NCBI RefSeq assembly: GCF_003710865.1
Contig: NZ_RHHO01000012.1
Coordinates: 1 to 64,000, forward strand
Length of the DNA: 64,000 nucleotides
Direction: 5' to 3'
From: Brevibacillus borstelensis
GTDB taxonomy: Bacteria; Bacillota; Bacilli; Brevibacillales; Brevibacillaceae
Each line of letters starts with the position of its first letter. The first letter of the stretch is position 1. Of the stretch, positions 47,607-60,192 are shown piece by piece. The notes beneath the pieces are model-generated. The model saw only the letters and a program-made list of their open reading frames with translations, did no database searches and was not told the origin of the DNA. Made by a program: the position numbers and the translations under genes.

Positions 47607-48104
47607 TTATCGGTGATACGCGTCGTTTGACGTGACGTGGAAATCATAGCGGGGTATTTTTTGCCGCAAGGCCGCGATGACTTCTTGTTCGATGGTGCGA
47701 GCCTGATTGGCCGTTACATTCGGGATCAAGTCCAACGTAACGTATGCGTTCCCGCCCACAAGGGTAACCCTTGCATCCTCCACACCGGATACCGATCTAG
47801 CCATCCTCTCCATGTTGTCCATGTCAACCTGGGTATTGCGAACGTTGGCGTGGCCGATGATCAGATTCGGGTTCTGGTTTCGTCCCATCAAGGGATCGCG
47901 ATCCTCCATCGGCGGAGCCCCTCTGTCAATGATATCTCCGCTTCGGTCACTCTTGATCGTAGCGTGCTGTTGCGGATCGTAGCTGTTGGCGCCATAGCTT
48001 TTTTCCTGCGGCATCGTCCGGCCGCAGCCGACCGCAGCCACAAGCAACAAAGCTGCAGTACCGAATGCAGCTGCCGCGCTTTTTCCATAGGGCAGGCGTC
48101 GCAT
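47607..48104 (-). CDS. YhcN/YlaJ family sporulation lipoprotein
   Basis: The 165-aa protein has a hydrophobic start and a lipobox-like site LVAAVGCG, so it is probably a lipoprotein. The conserved part is the YhcN/YlaJ domain: ERMARSVSGVEDARVTLVGG and the pattern NAYVTLDLI, followed by ANQARTIEQEVIAALRQKIPRY. Members are spore-associated and help germination or spore coat and membrane; the exact role here is unknown. ATG 48104 follows AGGAGGTGG. Confidence 0.88.
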   Translation of the reverse strand: MRRLPYGKSAAAAFGTAALLLVAAVGCGRTMPQEKSYGANSYDPQQHATIKSDRSGDIIDRGAPPMEDRDPLMGRNQNPNLIIGHANVRNTQVDMDNMERMARSVSGVEDARVTLVGGNAYVTLDLIPNVTANQARTIEQEVIAALRQKIPRYDFHVTSNDAYHR

Positions 48105-48189
48105 AAAAAAGCCACCTCCTGTTTGTCATAGTGTGCGCAGCAGATGAAATCTCCATGCACAGACAACAGAAAAGCGGCCATACGCCAGC

Positions 48190-48762
48190 CTATTCCACCG
48201 GCGGGTGGTAGTAATGACGACGGCAGACGCTGCTGTAGGTGTCGTTTCCGCCGATCTCGATCGTTTCGCCGGTATATACCGGTTTGCCGTTTTTGTATTT
48301 CAGAATGTGCGTCGCTTTTTTATTGCAGTAGACACAAACCGTTTTGATTTCCTCGATCTTGTCCGCTTCGCTCAATAATCCGGCGCTGCCTGGGAATAAT
48401 TCGTTTTTAAAGTTCTTCAATAAGCCGTACACGATCACCGGTATATCCAGCTCATCGACGATCCGTACCAGCTGTTGAACGTGTTCCGCATGCAAGAACT
48501 GTCCTTCGTCCACAAGAACGCAATCAGGATAAGGCTCCTCGGCAGACACAACCGCATATATATCGGTGTCATCCCCGATCGAAATGGCTTCGCGGCTAAT
48601 CCCCACCCGGGAGGCTACCTTCCCGACGCCGTAGCGGTCATCGATGGCGGGTGTGAAAACCAGAACTTTTTTTCCTGACTGTTCGTAATTATGGGCCACG
48701 GTCAATAACTGAATGGATTTGGAAGCGTTCATTGCTCCATAGCGAAAATATAGTTGCGCCAC
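48190..48762 (-). CDS. tdk: Thymidine kinase
   Basis: Phosphorylates thymidine and deoxyuridine. The P-loop in FRYGAMNASKSIQLL, the Walker B-like VLVDEGQFL, and the Zn-binding Cys pair VCVYCNKK with a later Cys (SSVCRRHY) are present. Length is 190 aa, in the type II family. The N-terminal form YFRYGAMNASKS is the one found in E. coli-type enzymes rather than the MxSGKS of B. subtilis; this is a small oddity. Confidence 0.93.
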   Translation of the reverse strand: MAQLYFRYGAMNASKSIQLLTVAHNYEQSGKKVLVFTPAIDDRYGVGKVASRVGISREAISIGDDTDIYAVVSAEEPYPDCVLVDEGQFLHAEHVQQLVRIVDELDIPVIVYGLLKNFKNELFPGSAGLLSEADKIEEIKTVCVYCNKKATHILKYKNGKPVYTGETIEIGGNDTYSSVCRRHYYHPPVE

Positions 48763-48893
48763 GTCTATTGTCTCCCTTTGCTTTTGTTAAACGTATTTAT
48801 CTCGGGCACGGTCTGGGTCTCCCACAGCCTATACATCTATTGTATGGGTTCATTCCGGCAGACGGGAAGAGCATTTTTGGTGATCGGGGTAAA

Positions 48894-48925
48894 AAAACAA
48901 AACCAGGCAGATTGCTCTACCTGGT
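48894..48925 (-). terminator. Intrinsic terminator of rpmE
   Basis: ACCAGG and CCTGGT arms with a long loop, followed by TTTTGTTTTTTT on the minus strand. Confidence 0.85.
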
Positions 48926-48940
48926 CGCTCCAATCTCCGA

Positions 48941-49141
48941 TTAGGAAAGATTGTATTTGCGTTTGAAACGGTCCACACGGCCGCCAGCATCGACGAATTT
49001 TTGTTTACCAGTGAAGAACGGGTGGCAGTTGGAGCAGATCTCCACGCGCAGCGCTTGCTTCACGGAACCGGATTCGAATTCGTTACCGCATGCACATGTT
49101 ACTTTCACTACATTGTAGTTAGGATGAATTCCTGGTTTCAT
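48941..49141 (-). CDS. rpmE: 50S ribosomal protein L31 (zinc type)
   Basis: Small subunit protein of 66 aa, [20 protein letters not shown] at the start. Four Cys in CxC and CxxC pairs ([17 protein letters not shown]) mark the zinc-binding form. The frame is open further, but ATG 49141 has GAGGTG 8 nt upstream. The Bacillus neighbours rho and tdk confirm the place. Confidence 0.97.
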   Translation of the reverse strand: MKPGIHPNYNVVKVTCACGNEFESGSVKQALRVEICSNCHPFFTGKQKFVDAGGRVDRFKRKYNLS

Positions 49142-49246
49142 CTCACATACACCTCTTTTCCGCCCTGAATCGTTTGCCGAAACAGAGTTATATAGAAAAT
49201 ACACATAGAAAATAGTAGCATGGCCAGCATCGAAAAGCAACTGAAT

Positions 49247-50518
49247 TTACTTCTTATCCAGCCTTTTCCTCCGCTGCAAATCCTCCGGCGGAACATGTGT
49301 AAATGAACCGATGACGACGTCAGGCAATTCCTCCTGGTAAATTTCGATTGCCTGCTTCATGCCGAACACCTCTCCCTTGGCTGGCGGGATCATTGCCAGA
49401 TAGCTCTCGGGATCGATATTCAGGTTGCGAAGCTGGATCAGCTTGATGCCTGTCCGGCGGATAAACTCGATCATCGCTTCCATTTCCTCTTCGCGGTCGA
49501 ACACGCCTGGGAAGCACAAGTAGTTGATGGACGTGTACACACCTTTGGAAGCGGCGTACTCCGCCGAGCGGGCCACATTTTCCAGCGTGTAGTTGCGCGG
49601 ACGATAATACGCGTTGTAATGCTCGTCAATCGCGCTGATGATGCTCACCCGCATCAGGTCAAGACCGGCATCGACGATCCCCTTGATGTGATCGGTCAGG
49701 CCCGCATTCGTGTTGATGTTGATAAAGCCCATATCTGTCTGTTCCCGCACCCGGCGCATCGCCGGAACGATGATGGACGCCATCGTGGAAGGCTCCCCTT
49801 CACAGCCTTGTCCAAAGCTGATAATGCTCTCCGGTGTCTGCAAATGATGCAGCATCACCTCGACCAGCTCGTCCTCTGTCGGCTTGAAGTTCATCCGCGT
49901 CTGCGGAGACGGAAAACCGCTGTCCTCAGGCTGCTCGGAGATACAGCCATAGCAGCCGGCATTGCACGTATACGAGACAGGCAGGCTTCCTTCCCAACGA
50001 TGGAAGAAGTTGTTGGAAGCTGTCAGGCATTCGTATTCCAATGCACAGTGTGACAGGTGGTGGAGAATCCGATTTTGCGGGAACATCTCCAACGTCTTCT
50101 CTACGCGCTGACGAAGCTCGTCCATCGGGAAATGCAGCGGGTTCCACTGGTGCGGATCATCGCTCTGACGGCCTGCTACCCAGAAACGATCGTCTTTCCA
50201 TACAACTGCTGTATATCCAAACAGCGGAAACTTGCTATTTTTGTCGGTCTTCACGTAACCAGGCAGCAGCAGCCGTGTAAAGCCTTGAGGGATCAAGGCT
50301 CCTACCGACGTATAGCCGTCGAGCTTTACCATCTCGCCTGTGTCCGGGTCCATCCCGACCGGAACGGTATCGGGCAGGCTGACGAGTGTAGCTCCCTCTG
50401 GCAGCGGAATCAATTCTTCTTCCAATACTTCCGTCAATATATCTCCATTGCGAGCCACCGCGAGCAGCTCGGGGTGGTCGTATACATTGCCTTTTTCATC
50501 TGCGTACACTAAAAACAT
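49247..50518 (-). CDS. Uncharacterised radical SAM protein
   Basis: The 423-aa protein has an N-terminal domain of about 170 residues with no match I know (it begins MFLVYADEKGNVYDHPELLA), then a radical SAM domain. The cluster motif is CNAGCYGC (CxxxCxxC) near residue 190, and the SAM-binding stretch FGQGCEGEPST follows. Two extra Cys pairs in the N-part and the linker (SHCALEYECL) could hold a further cluster. No maturase partner, peptide precursor or tRNA modification neighbour is visible; the gene lies between rpmE and the LysM-M23 gene. Function unknown. Confidence 0.9.
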   Translation of the reverse strand: MFLVYADEKGNVYDHPELLAVARNGDILTEVLEEELIPLPEGATLVSLPDTVPVGMDPDTGEMVKLDGYTSVGALIPQGFTRLLLPGYVKTDKNSKFPLFGYTAVVWKDDRFWVAGRQSDDPHQWNPLHFPMDELRQRVEKTLEMFPQNRILHHLSHCALEYECLTASNNFFHRWEGSLPVSYTCNAGCYGCISEQPEDSGFPSPQTRMNFKPTEDELVEVMLHHLQTPESIISFGQGCEGEPSTMASIIVPAMRRVREQTDMGFININTNAGLTDHIKGIVDAGLDLMRVSIISAIDEHYNAYYRPRNYTLENVARSAEYAASKGVYTSINYLCFPGVFDREEEMEAMIEFIRRTGIKLIQLRNLNIDPESYLAMIPPAKGEVFGMKQAIEIYQEELPDVVIGSFTHVPPEDLQRRKRLDKK

Positions 50519-50588
50519 GGTACAATCGCCTCGCTTTTTTCGCTCAGCCCATTGTAACGCAACGATCAGACAATGTAAATGTGAACGG

Positions 50589-51485
50589 TTACCTGCTGAG
50601 GTAACGAAGCGGATTCATGGGGACGTTATCCTCTCTGACCTCAAAATGGAGATGGTAACCCGTCGAATCGCCGGTACGTCCCATGTAGCCGAGCATTTCT
50701 CCCCGCTCCACGTGCTGTCCCGGCTGCACGATGATTTTGCGCATATGGGCATAATACGTCTGCAAGCCTTCCCCGTGATCCAGAATGACGATGAAGCCGT
50801 AACCGCCCCGATTTCCACCCGCTTCCACCACAACGCCTTCTTTCGCAGCGTAGATCGGGGTCTGCCCTTCGCTCTGGTTCCACATGTCCAATCCTTTGTG
50901 CATCCTTCCCCACCGCGTACCAAAGCCGCTTGTCACAGTCGCTTCCTTCACCGGCCAATCCATAGCCCGCGAACGGTTGGCTTGGCGGCTGGCCGTCGTA
51001 ACCGCATTACGCTTTCGCTGCCACTCTTTGGCAGTCAGCGAATTCATGTCAGAGATGGGGATATGAATGGTTTGACCTATGTAGAGGTTGTCCTCCATCA
51101 GCCGGAGCAGCGGGTTTCGCTCCAGCAGCATTTCTTTGCTTACACTGTAGCGTCTGGCGATGCTGTCCACCGTTTCCCCTCTCCTGACGGAGTGGGTAAT
51201 CTCTTCTTTATTCAAAACCAGCTTCATGCCGATTCCCATCAGATTCGGCTTTACCATCCTGTTTAACTCCAACAGTTGTTTTAACGTCAATCCGTAGCGT
51301 TCGGCTATTTCCGACATCGTGTCCCCGTATTTTACGGTGTAGGTCATCACTTCACTTCTATTCGTCGAAGTCGGTTTGTCCAGGGAAGCAAAAGGGTTAA
51401 ATGCTTCAAACAGGACCTGTTCGACTACGGCCTGTTTCACTTCGTCGCGACTCCCCCACCCTGCCGGCAGCTGCTCGTAATCCAC
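50589..51485 (-). CDS. LysM-domain M23 metallopeptidase without signal peptide
   Basis: The 298-aa protein starts with a polar segment and no signal peptide or membrane helix. Two LysM domains follow (about 46-95: YTVKYGDTMSEIAERYGLTL; and about 97-145: HSVRRGETVDSIARRYSVS). A linker and a complete M23 domain come next, with HKGLD, YYAHM and HLHFEV; all ligands and the catalytic His are present. The start is GTG 51485 with GGAGG 7 nt upstream; ATG 51491 is too close to the SD. A LysM peptidase without signal fits a spore cortex or coat protein made in the mother cell (SafA-like logic), but this is inference. Confidence 0.88.
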   Translation of the reverse strand: MDYEQLPAGWGSRDEVKQAVVEQVLFEAFNPFASLDKPTSTNRSEVMTYTVKYGDTMSEIAERYGLTLKQLLELNRMVKPNLMGIGMKLVLNKEEITHSVRRGETVDSIARRYSVSKEMLLERNPLLRLMEDNLYIGQTIHIPISDMNSLTAKEWQRKRNAVTTASRQANRSRAMDWPVKEATVTSGFGTRWGRMHKGLDMWNQSEGQTPIYAAKEGVVVEAGGNRGGYGFIVILDHGEGLQTYYAHMRKIIVQPGQHVERGEMLGYMGRTGDSTGYHLHFEVREDNVPMNPLRYLSR

Positions 51486-51591
51486 TGACATTCCTCCTTC
51501 ACGCCTGCGTTTCTGGCAGATTTGCCCTCAGTATCTGCACGAGCACTCTTTTATACGATATGCCTCGTCCGCATAAAAAATGACGGCGAGT

Positions 51592-52869
<1,278 letters not shown>

Positions 52870-52920
52870 AATTCCACCACTCTTTATTTACTCTTCATCT
52901 ATCTTCGTCTATTTGCTGCA

Positions 52921-53883
52921 TTACAATACCAGACGAGGCTTGCGTTCCAAGCGGTGGGTTCCTTCGATGAAACGGATTGTTCCTGTCTTGGCTCGCATCA
53001 CGACGGAATGAGTCGTAGCGCGCGTGCCCTGAATCCGAACGCCTTGCAGCAATTCACCGTCGGTAACGCCTGTGGCGGCAAAGATAGCATCGTCTCCTTT
53101 GACCAGATCATCCATGTGCAGCACTTGATAAGGATTGACCAATCCCATGCGTTTGCAGCGTTCCACTTCCTCTGCATTTTGCGGCAGCAGCTTGCCCTGG
53201 ATCTCACCGCCCATACACTTGAGCGCTACAGCAGCCAGAACACCCTCAGGAGCTCCTCCAGAACCGAACAGGATGTCTACACCCGTATCCTCAAAAGCCG
53301 TGTTGATCGCTGCGGCTACGTCTCCGTCGGAAATCAGCCGGATGCGAGCACCTGCTTCGCGGATTTCATGAATAATCTTCTGGTGACGGTCCCGATCCAG
53401 CACGATCGCGACCAGGTCGCTGATGTCTTTGCCTTGCGCCTGGGCTACCGCCTTCAGGTTATCCTTGATGGGCGCGTTGATGTCGATCTTGCCCACCGCT
53501 TTCGGGCCAACGGCGATTTTCTCCATGTACATGTCAGGGGCGTGCAGCAGGTTGCCTTTGTCTGCAACGGCGATAACCGAGATAGCGCCCCACGTTCCCT
53601 TGGCAACGATATTGGTGCCCTCAAGCGGGTCTACGGCTACATCGACTGCCGGGGCGACTCCCTGGCCCAGCTTTTCACCGATATACAGCATCGGGGCTTC
53701 ATCCATTTCGCCCTCGCCGATGACGACTGTCCCATCCATCGGTACGTTTTCAAATTCTTTGCGCATTGCGGTCGTGGCCGCATCGTCAGCCTCATCCTTT
53801 TTGCCGAGACCCATCCAACGCGCAGAGGCAAGTGCGGCTGCCTCCGTAACACGTACCAGTTCAAGCGTTAAACTACGTTCCAT
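52921..53883 (-). CDS. glpX: Fructose-1,6-bisphosphatase class II (GlpX)
   Basis: Gluconeogenic phosphatase. Metal-binding motifs [12 protein letters not shown] and VDPLEGTN are visible. The frame is open upstream into the second murA, but ATG 53883 with AGGAG about 9 nt upstream gives the usual protein, 320 aa, starting [17 protein letters not shown]. Corresponds to ywjI of B. subtilis. The gap to murA is 28 nt. Confidence 0.96.
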   Translation of the reverse strand: MERSLTLELVRVTEAAALASARWMGLGKKDEADDAATTAMRKEFENVPMDGTVVIGEGEMDEAPMLYIGEKLGQGVAPAVDVAVDPLEGTNIVAKGTWGAISVIAVADKGNLLHAPDMYMEKIAVGPKAVGKIDINAPIKDNLKAVAQAQGKDISDLVAIVLDRDRHQKIIHEIREAGARIRLISDGDVAAAINTAFEDTGVDILFGSGGAPEGVLAAVALKCMGGEIQGKLLPQNAEEVERCKRMGLVNPYQVLHMDDLVKGDDAIFAATGVTDGELLQGVRIQGTRATTHSVVMRAKTGTIRFIEGTHRLERKPRLVL

Positions 53884-53911
53884 TCTGGAAGACTCCTCTC
53901 CTGGCAATGAG

Positions 53912-55195
53912 TTACTGCTGTTGACGTTCCTTTTCTCCCAAGCTAACCCGCCGAACATTCGCTCCCAGGCTTTGCAGCTTGCTGACAAGGTTTTCATACC
54001 CGCGGTCGATATGCTCTAAACCTTCCACCTCTGTCACGCCGTTCGTAGCCAAACCGGCGATGACTAAAGCCGCGCCTGCCCGCAGGTCGGAAGCAACTAC
54101 CTTGGCGCCGTTCAATTGGCTGCCTCCCTCGATAATTGCCGAACGGCCCTCGATCTTCAGGTTGGCACCCATACGGCGCAGCTCGTCTACATGGCGGAAA
54201 CGGGCGCTGTAAATGTTGTCGGTCACAATGCTGGACCCCGAAGCCAGAGTGAGCAGCGTCGTGATCGGCTGCTGCAAGTCCGTCGGAAAGCCTGGGTACG
54301 GACTCGTCTTTACATCAATGGATCGGTACTGCCCATTGCCGTTCACCTGAATACAGTCGTCCATTTCCAGCACGTCCACGCCGATCTCCCGCAGTTTGGC
54401 TGTGACAGACTCGAGATGCTTGGGAATCACATTTTCAAGCGTGACGCTGCCATTGGTCGCTGCTGCCGCTATCATATACGTTCCGGCTTCGATCCGGTCG
54501 GGAATGATCGTGTGGCGACAGCCGCGCAGGCGGTCTACCCCTTGGATCCGGATGAGATCGGTCCCGGCTCCCTTGATGTTGGCCCCCATATTGTTGAGCA
54601 GGGTAGCTACATCGACGATTTCCGGCTCGCGAGCCGCATTTTCGATAATCGTGACACCCTCTGCCTTGGAGGCTGCCAACATAATGTTGATAGTCGCCCC
54701 CACACTGACCAGGTCGAGGTAAATACGGGCGCCCTTCAATCTGCCATTCGGGGCTTGAATCGTCATTACACCATTTTTGTTCGTCACTTTGGCGCCGAGT
54801 GCTTCAAACCCTTTAATGTGCAGGTCGACTGGACGCGGCCCCAAGTCGCACCCTCCCGGCAAGCCGACGCGCGCTTCCCCGAACTTGGCCAGAAGCGCCC
54901 CCCACAAATAATAAGAAGCGCGCAATTTTTTTACGCGTCCATTGGGCATCAGCATCGACTTCATCGGGCGGCCGTCCACTTCCATCCAATCATCTTCGAA
55001 CAACACATCGGCTCCCATTTCTCGCAGGAGTTCGTGATAGATTTCCACATCTTGAATATGCGGCAAATTCTCAATCACAACCGGCCCGTCTGCCAGCAGC
55101 GCAGCAGGAACCAGGGCAACGGCACTGTTTTTTGCCCCGCTGATGGTAACCGAGCCCTGAAGCGGGGTTCCCCCGTTGATGATCAGCTTTTCCAT
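53912..55195 (-). CDS. murA: UDP-N-acetylglucosamine 1-carboxyvinyltransferase (second copy)
   Basis: Second MurA, 427 aa, the counterpart of murAB (murZ) of B. subtilis, in the same place between tal and glpX. The catalytic Cys is in [18 protein letters not shown] and the N-terminal [13 protein letters not shown] is intact, so it should be active. It differs from the first copy at 2244-3581 in many places, so it is an old paralogue and not a recent duplicate. ATG 55195. Confidence 0.96.
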   Translation of the reverse strand: MEKLIINGGTPLQGSVTISGAKNSAVALVPAALLADGPVVIENLPHIQDVEIYHELLREMGADVLFEDDWMEVDGRPMKSMLMPNGRVKKLRASYYLWGALLAKFGEARVGLPGGCDLGPRPVDLHIKGFEALGAKVTNKNGVMTIQAPNGRLKGARIYLDLVSVGATINIMLAASKAEGVTIIENAAREPEIVDVATLLNNMGANIKGAGTDLIRIQGVDRLRGCRHTIIPDRIEAGTYMIAAAATNGSVTLENVIPKHLESVTAKLREIGVDVLEMDDCIQVNGNGQYRSIDVKTSPYPGFPTDLQQPITTLLTLASGSSIVTDNIYSARFRHVDELRRMGANLKIEGRSAIIEGGSQLNGAKVVASDLRAGAALVIAGLATNGVTEVEGLEHIDRGYENLVSKLQSLGANVRRVSLGEKERQQQ

Positions 55196-55289
55196 GTTTT
55201 GCTCTCCTCAGGCTTAATCGGGAAATGAGCACCTTCCCCAGCGGAAAAGGTGCTCTTATATTTATACGTACAATACGATCAGTTGGGAC

Positions 55290-55934
55290 TTACTTTTGCA
55301 TTTTTGCCCAGTCGGACAAGAACTTCTCCAGACCGCTGTCAGTCAACGGATGCGCAATCAACTGATGAAAAACCTTGTGGGGAATCGTCGCAAAATGGGC
55401 TCCGCGACGAGCGGCTTCCGTCACATGGACTGGATGGCGTACCGAAGCGGCGATAATTTCTGTCTCGATACCGTGAACAGAGAAAATTTCCGCAATATCT
55501 TCGATCAGCTGCATGCCGTCATGACCGATGTCATCGAGACGTCCCAGGAACGGAGATACATACGTCGCTCCGGCACGTGCTGCGAGCAGCGCTTGATTGG
55601 CCGAAAAGACCAATGTCACATTGGTGCGAATCTTCCGCTTGGCAAAATACTTGACTGCTTTCAGGCCTTCTGCCGTCATCGGAACCTTGACGACAATGTT
55701 TTTGGACAAAGAAGCAAGCTTTTCGCCTTCTTCGATCATGCCCTTGGCATCAGTGCTGATGACCTCTGCACTGATCGGACCGTCTACGATGTCGATAATC
55801 TCTTTCAAGGTCTCGATAAAATCGCGGCCTTCCTTGGCTACCAGAGAAGGGTTGGTCGTGACCCCCGCCACTACGCCCCACTCGTGAATCTCGCGGATTT
55901 CATCGACGTTTGCCGTATCAATCAAAAAGCGCAT
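55290..55934 (-). CDS. tal: Small transaldolase (fructose-6-phosphate aldolase-like)
   Basis: 214 aa, the short transaldolase type (TalC/MipB/FSA). The Schiff-base Lys is in [15 protein letters not shown]. Start [16 protein letters not shown] is characteristic. It is 15 nt after fbaA, and matches ywjH of B. subtilis. Whether it acts as transaldolase or fructose-6-phosphate aldolase cannot be told from sequence alone. Confidence 0.93.
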   Translation of the reverse strand: MRFLIDTANVDEIREIHEWGVVAGVTTNPSLVAKEGRDFIETLKEIIDIVDGPISAEVISTDAKGMIEEGEKLASLSKNIVVKVPMTAEGLKAVKYFAKRKIRTNVTLVFSANQALLAARAGATYVSPFLGRLDDIGHDGMQLIEDIAEIFSVHGIETEIIAASVRHPVHVTEAARRGAHFATIPHKVFHQLIAHPLTDSGLEKFLSDWAKMQK

Positions 55935-55949
55935 GATGGACCTCCTTGG

Positions 55950-56804
55950 TTACGCACGATTGCTGCTGCCGAACAGGCGCATTTTGCCTTTGACAACTTC
56001 CTTGATCGCCTCGCGAGCCGGACCGAGATATTTGCGCGGGTCGATCTCGTTCGGCTTGGCTGCCAGCACCTTGCGTACTGTTTCCGTGCATGCGACTTGA
56101 CTTTCTGTATTTACGTTGATTTTTCCGACACCGAGAGAAATCGACTTGACGATCGCTTCGTCCGGAACACCGGAACCGCCGTGAAGAACGATCGGGGAAC
56201 CGATGCTGTTTGCAACCTTCTCGATAATGTCGAAACGGATTTTCGGCTCGCCTTTGTACATGCCATGCGCTGTACCGACAGCAATAGCCAGGTAGTCTAC
56301 TTTGGTTTCTTCCCAGAAACGGATCGCTTCTTCAGGATTTGCAAGAGTAGCGTCTTCTTCGTCAACAGACAGATCATCTTCTACTCCGCCAATGGTACCG
56401 AGCTCGCCTTCAACAGAGACGCCAACTGCGCGGGCAGCCTCCACAACCTGTTTCGTCAGGCGAATGTTGTCCTCGAACGAATGGTGAGATCCGTCGAACA
56501 TCACGGAAGAAAAGCCGGCACGGATACATTTCATGACGATGTCAAAGTTGCTGCCGTGATCGAGGTGCAGCGCAACAGGAACGCCGGAGCGCTCTGCCGC
56601 TACCTTGGCAATCGCGACCGTGTAATCCAGGCCCATGTACTTGAGTGCGCCTTCAGACACGCCGAAAATGACCGGGGATTTCTCTTCCATAGCAGCTTCC
56701 GTAATCGCTTGCGTAAACTCCAGGTTATTGAGGTTGAACTGTCCGACAGCATATTTATGCTTCTTGACGTCTTCGGTAAAAGCGGTCATAGGTACTAGTG
56801 GCAT
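55950..56804 (-). CDS. fbaA: Fructose-bisphosphate aldolase class II
   Basis: Zinc-dependent glycolytic aldolase. The zinc and catalytic residues are in VALHLDHGSNFD and the phosphate site GGSGVPDEAI. Length is 284 aa. ATG 56804 follows a GGAGGAT-like SD. It is 101 bp after spo0F, the same order as in B. subtilis. Confidence 0.96.
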   Translation of the reverse strand: MPLVPMTAFTEDVKKHKYAVGQFNLNNLEFTQAITEAAMEEKSPVIFGVSEGALKYMGLDYTVAIAKVAAERSGVPVALHLDHGSNFDIVMKCIRAGFSSVMFDGSHHSFEDNIRLTKQVVEAARAVGVSVEGELGTIGGVEDDLSVDEEDATLANPEEAIRFWEETKVDYLAIAVGTAHGMYKGEPKIRFDIIEKVANSIGSPIVLHGGSGVPDEAIVKSISLGVGKINVNTESQVACTETVRKVLAAKPNEIDPRKYLGPAREAIKEVVKGKMRLFGSSNRA

Positions 56805-56905
56805 ATGATAATCCTCCTTAGCAGACTCTGTAACGTGGCTTATTATACCACAGACATCTGCTTGTTAACAGGTACGCTTGTCTTGATAGATATATCCAGG
56901 ATTGC

Positions 56906-57280
56906 TCAACAGGCCAACTGCTGATGAACAGCGAGGCGAAGCTCGTCAATATCAAACGGCTTGGTGAAGTGTGTCAACGCCCCCAGCTGTGTCGCTTCTT
57001 TAATCATGTCCAGTTCGCCGTAGGCCGTCATCATGATAACCTTGATATCCTGATTGATTTTTTTGATGTGCTTCAAAATCTCGATGCCATCCATCCCGGG
57101 GATTTTCATATCCAGAATGACCAGATCCGGAGACTCTTTTTCGACGATTTCCAGAGCCATCTTCCCATTCGCAGCCTGGAATGTTTTATAGCCTTCCTTG
57201 CCAAGAACCTCGTACAGCAGGATTCGTATGCCGTACTGATCATCGACAACCAACACTTTTTTATCCCGTTTATCCTGCAT
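56906..57280 (-). CDS. spo0F: Sporulation phosphorelay response regulator Spo0F
   Basis: Single receiver domain of 124 aa, with no output domain. It relays phosphate from the sporulation kinases to Spo0B. The acidic pocket (VVDDQYG), the phosphorylated Asp57 ([13 protein letters not shown]), the Thr (VIMMTAYGE) and the Lys (HFTKPFD) are present. It has a sigma-H promoter about 50 bp upstream. ATG 57280. Confidence 0.96.
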   Translation of the reverse strand: MQDKRDKKVLVVDDQYGIRILLYEVLGKEGYKTFQAANGKMALEIVEKESPDLVILDMKIPGMDGIEILKHIKKINQDIKVIMMTAYGELDMIKEATQLGALTHFTKPFDIDELRLAVHQQLAC

Positions 57281-57327
57281 GTTTCGTCCATCCCCCTGCT
57301 TATAAGGCCGTAAACTTTATAACCTTG

Positions 57328-57354
57328 ATTCGCCTAAATTCAGGAAAATCCTGC
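57328..57354 (-). promoter_or_regulatory. Sigma-H promoter of spo0F
   Basis: On the minus strand GCAGGATTT, 11 nt, GGCGAAT. Both elements match the sigma-H pattern RnAGGAwWW-N11-12-RnnGAAT completely. spo0F is a known sigma-H gene in B. subtilis. Confidence 0.85.
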
Positions 57355-57438
57355 TCCTGTCCTTGAAATTTTCCCGCATCCCCGTCTTCGAGTATAATAA
57401 TTGGCAACCATTCGTATATGTGAGGAGACCCCGCTGCC

Positions 57439-58236
57439 ATGAACATGGTTTGGATTATTTGCCTGTTTACCTTCGTTATCCATACATCGGAGACGCTCTC
57501 CTACGCGCTGCGGTACGCTGGCATACAGACCGGGAGGCTCGCCGTAGCGCTCTCCCTGACCGGAATTATCGTCCTCGTCTCCCGCACCTCCAACATGATA
57601 CAGGCTCCGTTCACCGGGGGACTGATCGACCATGCGTCTGCTGAAAATACGGATGTCCTTCCCTTTCTGCACATGATCATCGGTATGGCGTCACTGGGGA
57701 CATTGGCGGCTATTCTGCTGTTTCCGACACTCGTGCAGCTGTCAAAACGGCTGATCGCCCACCTGGAGCTGACAGGCTCGCTTCCCCAGATGCTAAAGAC
57801 GACTGTTTCCATCCATAGTATCCGTCAGGTCAAGCATCACATACGCTTGCCGCGCCTGCCTGACCTCGCCCGCTTTCGGATCAAGGGCATCCCGTACAGG
57901 CTGCTGCTTTTAAATTGTATGGTTACCGGAATCTACACGACCGGCGTGCTAGCCACCCTTTACGCTTCGCTGCTTGTGCCCGAGTTCAAGGCGACAGTCT
58001 TGTCGGCATCCGGGACCATCAACGGCATCGCCACGATCATCCTGACCATTTTCATCGATCCGCAAGTGGGACTCTTGACAGACAAGGCGATGCAAGGGCA
58101 GAGCGAGATGACACATATCCGCGACATCTATTTGGGACTGATGATCTCGCGCTTTTTCGGCACGTTGCTGGCACAGCTTTTGCTCGTGCCCGCCGCATAC
58201 TGGGTCGCCTGGATCGCTCCTCTGTTTCAGACGTAG
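57439..58236 (+). CDS. amj: Lipid II flippase Amj (DUF2837, YdaH-like)
   Basis: A 265-aa membrane protein with about six predicted helices. It resembles the Amj (alternate to MurJ) family: start VWIICLFTFVIHTSETLSYA, and RTSNMIQAPFTGGLIDHA. Amj moves lipid II across the membrane when MurJ is absent. ATG 57439 follows GAGGAG at a rather long spacing of 11 nt; ATG 57445 would be the alternative. A TATAAT at 57393-57398 may be its -10. In B. subtilis amj is elsewhere, so the place next to spo0F is a local arrangement. Confidence 0.9.
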   Translation: MNMVWIICLFTFVIHTSETLSYALRYAGIQTGRLAVALSLTGIIVLVSRTSNMIQAPFTGGLIDHASAENTDVLPFLHMIIGMASLGTLAAILLFPTLVQLSKRLIAHLELTGSLPQMLKTTVSIHSIRQVKHHIRLPRLPDLARFRIKGIPYRLLLLNCMVTGIYTTGVLATLYASLLVPEFKATVLSASGTINGIATIILTIFIDPQVGLLTDKAMQGQSEMTHIRDIYLGLMISRFFGTLLAQLLLVPAAYWVAWIAPLFQT

Positions 58237-58325
58237 AGGGAGGGCGAAAAGGTTCCACGCGCACTGTTTTTTGGAAAATTAATCCAGCTCCTGCACCTAT
58301 CCGGGCAGACTGGTTTGGAGCATGC

Positions 58326-58366
58326 AAAAACGCACCAGCGGAGGCTAAATCCGCTCGTGCGTTTTT
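58326..58366. terminator. Bidirectional terminator between amj and pyrG
   Basis: AAAAACGCAC-AGCGGA and TCCGCT-GTGCGTTTTT arms with one mismatch and a 7-nt loop. A-run and T-run on both sides, so it can end pyrG (minus) and amj (plus). Confidence 0.9.
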
Positions 58367-58376
58367 CTTTGGCTTA

Positions 58377-60110
<1,734 letters not shown>

Positions 60111-60151
60111 TTTTGTAGTTTCCCATATAATATCCTTCTTCATGTGAAGCC

Positions 60152-60189
60152 CAAGGAGTATTTTATCTTGTCTTCCAAGCGTAAGTCAA
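60152..60189 (-). promoter_or_regulatory. pyrG promoter with GGGC start site
   Basis: On the minus strand TTGACT, 18 nt, TAAAAT, and 7 nt later GGGCTT at 60152-60147. The start sequence GGGC is the one used for reiterative G addition at B. subtilis pyrG when CTP is low. Confidence 0.8.
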
Positions 60190-60192
60190 GAA

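Noticed and set aside
57363-57398. Sigma-M promoter for amj
   Set aside because: TGAAAT and CGTC are present but spaced 13 nt, too short for an ECF promoter; the TATAAT at 57393 has no good -35.
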